In this document: piece after piece, positions 5,273-5,852 of the stretch
Position numbering within the stretch: the first letter of the stretch is position 1
Layout: every line of letters begins with the position of its first letter
DNA from: Planctomicrobium sp.
GTDB taxonomy: Bacteria > Planctomycetota > Planctomycetia > Planctomycetales > Planctomycetaceae
Direction: 5' to 3'
Length of the DNA: 5,852 nt
NCBI GenBank assembly: GCA_018659505.1
Contig: JABJMI010000157.1
Coordinates: 1-5,852 of the forward strand
Position numbers and translations under genes: made by a program
Notes under the pieces: model-generated
Database searches by the model: none
What the model was told of the DNA's origin: nothing
The model's input: the letters and a program-made list of their open reading frames with translations, nothing else

Positions 5273-5852
5273 TTAGTTTTTCACCAGTTTCTTCACCACT
5301 TTCTTGGCCTCTCGCATCAACTTCGCACGGCGGCTCCAGATTAGGATGGTACTCCCAATCTCGATCCGGTCCTGCCAGACTTTTCCGGTATAAGAGTCTT
5401 CGTCTGAACAACTATCAATCAAGCAGACTTCTTTGGCTTCATGATGAATCGCATCTGCAAGTAAGACCTCTGACCAATATCCCAAGCTGCAATTTGAGTA
5501 GTTGTGATCCCAACCAATCTTGAAGGCGAATAATGTATTCCCTGAGAGAAGATTGCAGGTCGAAGCGATGACCTGGTTATTGAGAAGAATCTCTCCAAAA
5601 ATAACGCGTCCTGCTTTGCTGAATTCCTCACACATCTTCGAAAAGAAGACAGCATGGGAGGATTTACAACTTAATGCGGTCCCTTGCTCTCCTTTCCAGC
5701 CAAGTGCTTCTAATTCCAAAAACGAATCAATCGCAGACGGAATTTCGTTCGGCAATCTCCGCAATCGAAATTCGACGTCCCCTGCTTGCGATAATTTCTT
5801 CCAACCCTTCCTGAGGGTCTTTCGTCTGCTGGCAGAACACTGTTCAAGAAGT
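5273..5852 (-). CDS. BioF2-like GNAT acetyltransferase (Acetyltransf_6/CelD type), N-terminus outside window
   Basis: The last 192 residues of a protein whose frame stays open to the window edge, so the start lies beyond 5852. The first TTG in the frame (5762-5764) is internal, not a start: conserved sequence continues before it, including RRKTLRKGWKKL. The hallmark FLELEALGWKGEQGTAL (bases about 5684-5734) is the BioF2-like GNAT signature. Downstream, ALFAFKIGWDH-like sequence (FAFKIGWDHNYSNCSLG) and IDSCSDEDSYTGKVW correspond to the family's 'YKxGYD...YSPG' and 'FxxGDxxYKxxW' segments. Family members transfer acyl or aminoacyl groups and often sit in exopolysaccharide loci; the substrate here is unknown. 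The C-terminal tail is Lys/Arg-rich (RRAKLMREAKKVVKKLVKN). The full family length is usually above 300 residues, so roughly the N-terminal half is missing. It converges on the M41-like gene. Confidence 0.8.
   Translation of the reverse strand, partial: LLEQCSASRRKTLRKGWKKLSQAGDVEFRLRRLPNEIPSAIDSFLELEALGWKGEQGTALSCKSSHAVFFSKMCEEFSKAGRVIFGEILLNNQVIASTCNLLSGNTLFAFKIGWDHNYSNCSLGYWSEVLLADAIHHEAKEVCLIDSCSDEDSYTGKVWQDRIEIGSTILIWSRRAKLMREAKKVVKKLVKN

Overview
The window looks like a chromosomal piece from a planctomycete (phylum Planctomycetota) of moderate GC content. This rests on gene content: an exported DUF1570-type protein, a secreted Gfo/Idh/MocA oxidoreductase, an HGSNAT-like (DUF5009-type) membrane protein, weak or absent Shine-Dalgarno sites, and 'CCAC(A/G)GAG' / 'CCACGAA' / 'ACAGGAT' intergenic repeats that I associate with planctomycetes and a few other phyla. 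I cannot name the genus.

Layout. 7-1509 (+): exported zinc-peptidase-like protein with HEVTH. 1510-1756: a tail-to-tail gap holding a long imperfect palindrome. 1757-2761 (-) and 2778-4193 (-): a two-gene operon, transcribed from high to low coordinates, of an HGSNAT-like membrane acyltransferase followed 16 bases later by a secreted oxidoreductase. 4194-4313: a divergent promoter gap with a four-run G-quadruplex motif. 4314-4802 (+): a small soluble protein resembling the FtsH (M41) peptidase domain without its AAA ATPase. 4803-5272: a second tail-to-tail gap of about 470 bases, filled largely by concentric palindromes, with a very short ORF running into its first arm. 5273-5852 (-): the C-terminal part of a BioF2-like GNAT acetyltransferase, open at the window edge.

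The operon genes plausibly act on sugars at or outside the cytoplasmic membrane: one could acetylate an amino sugar across the membrane, the other could be an exported sugar oxidoreductase. This is family-level inference. The flanking genes show no clear link to it.

The most unusual structure is the repeat architecture. Palindrome arms in both convergent gaps consist of degenerate units mostly 9 bp long. In the second gap four tiers of inverted repeats from three sequence families share nearly one centre. Both elements lie between convergent genes, which suits bidirectional transcript ends, a REP-like mobile repeat, or both.
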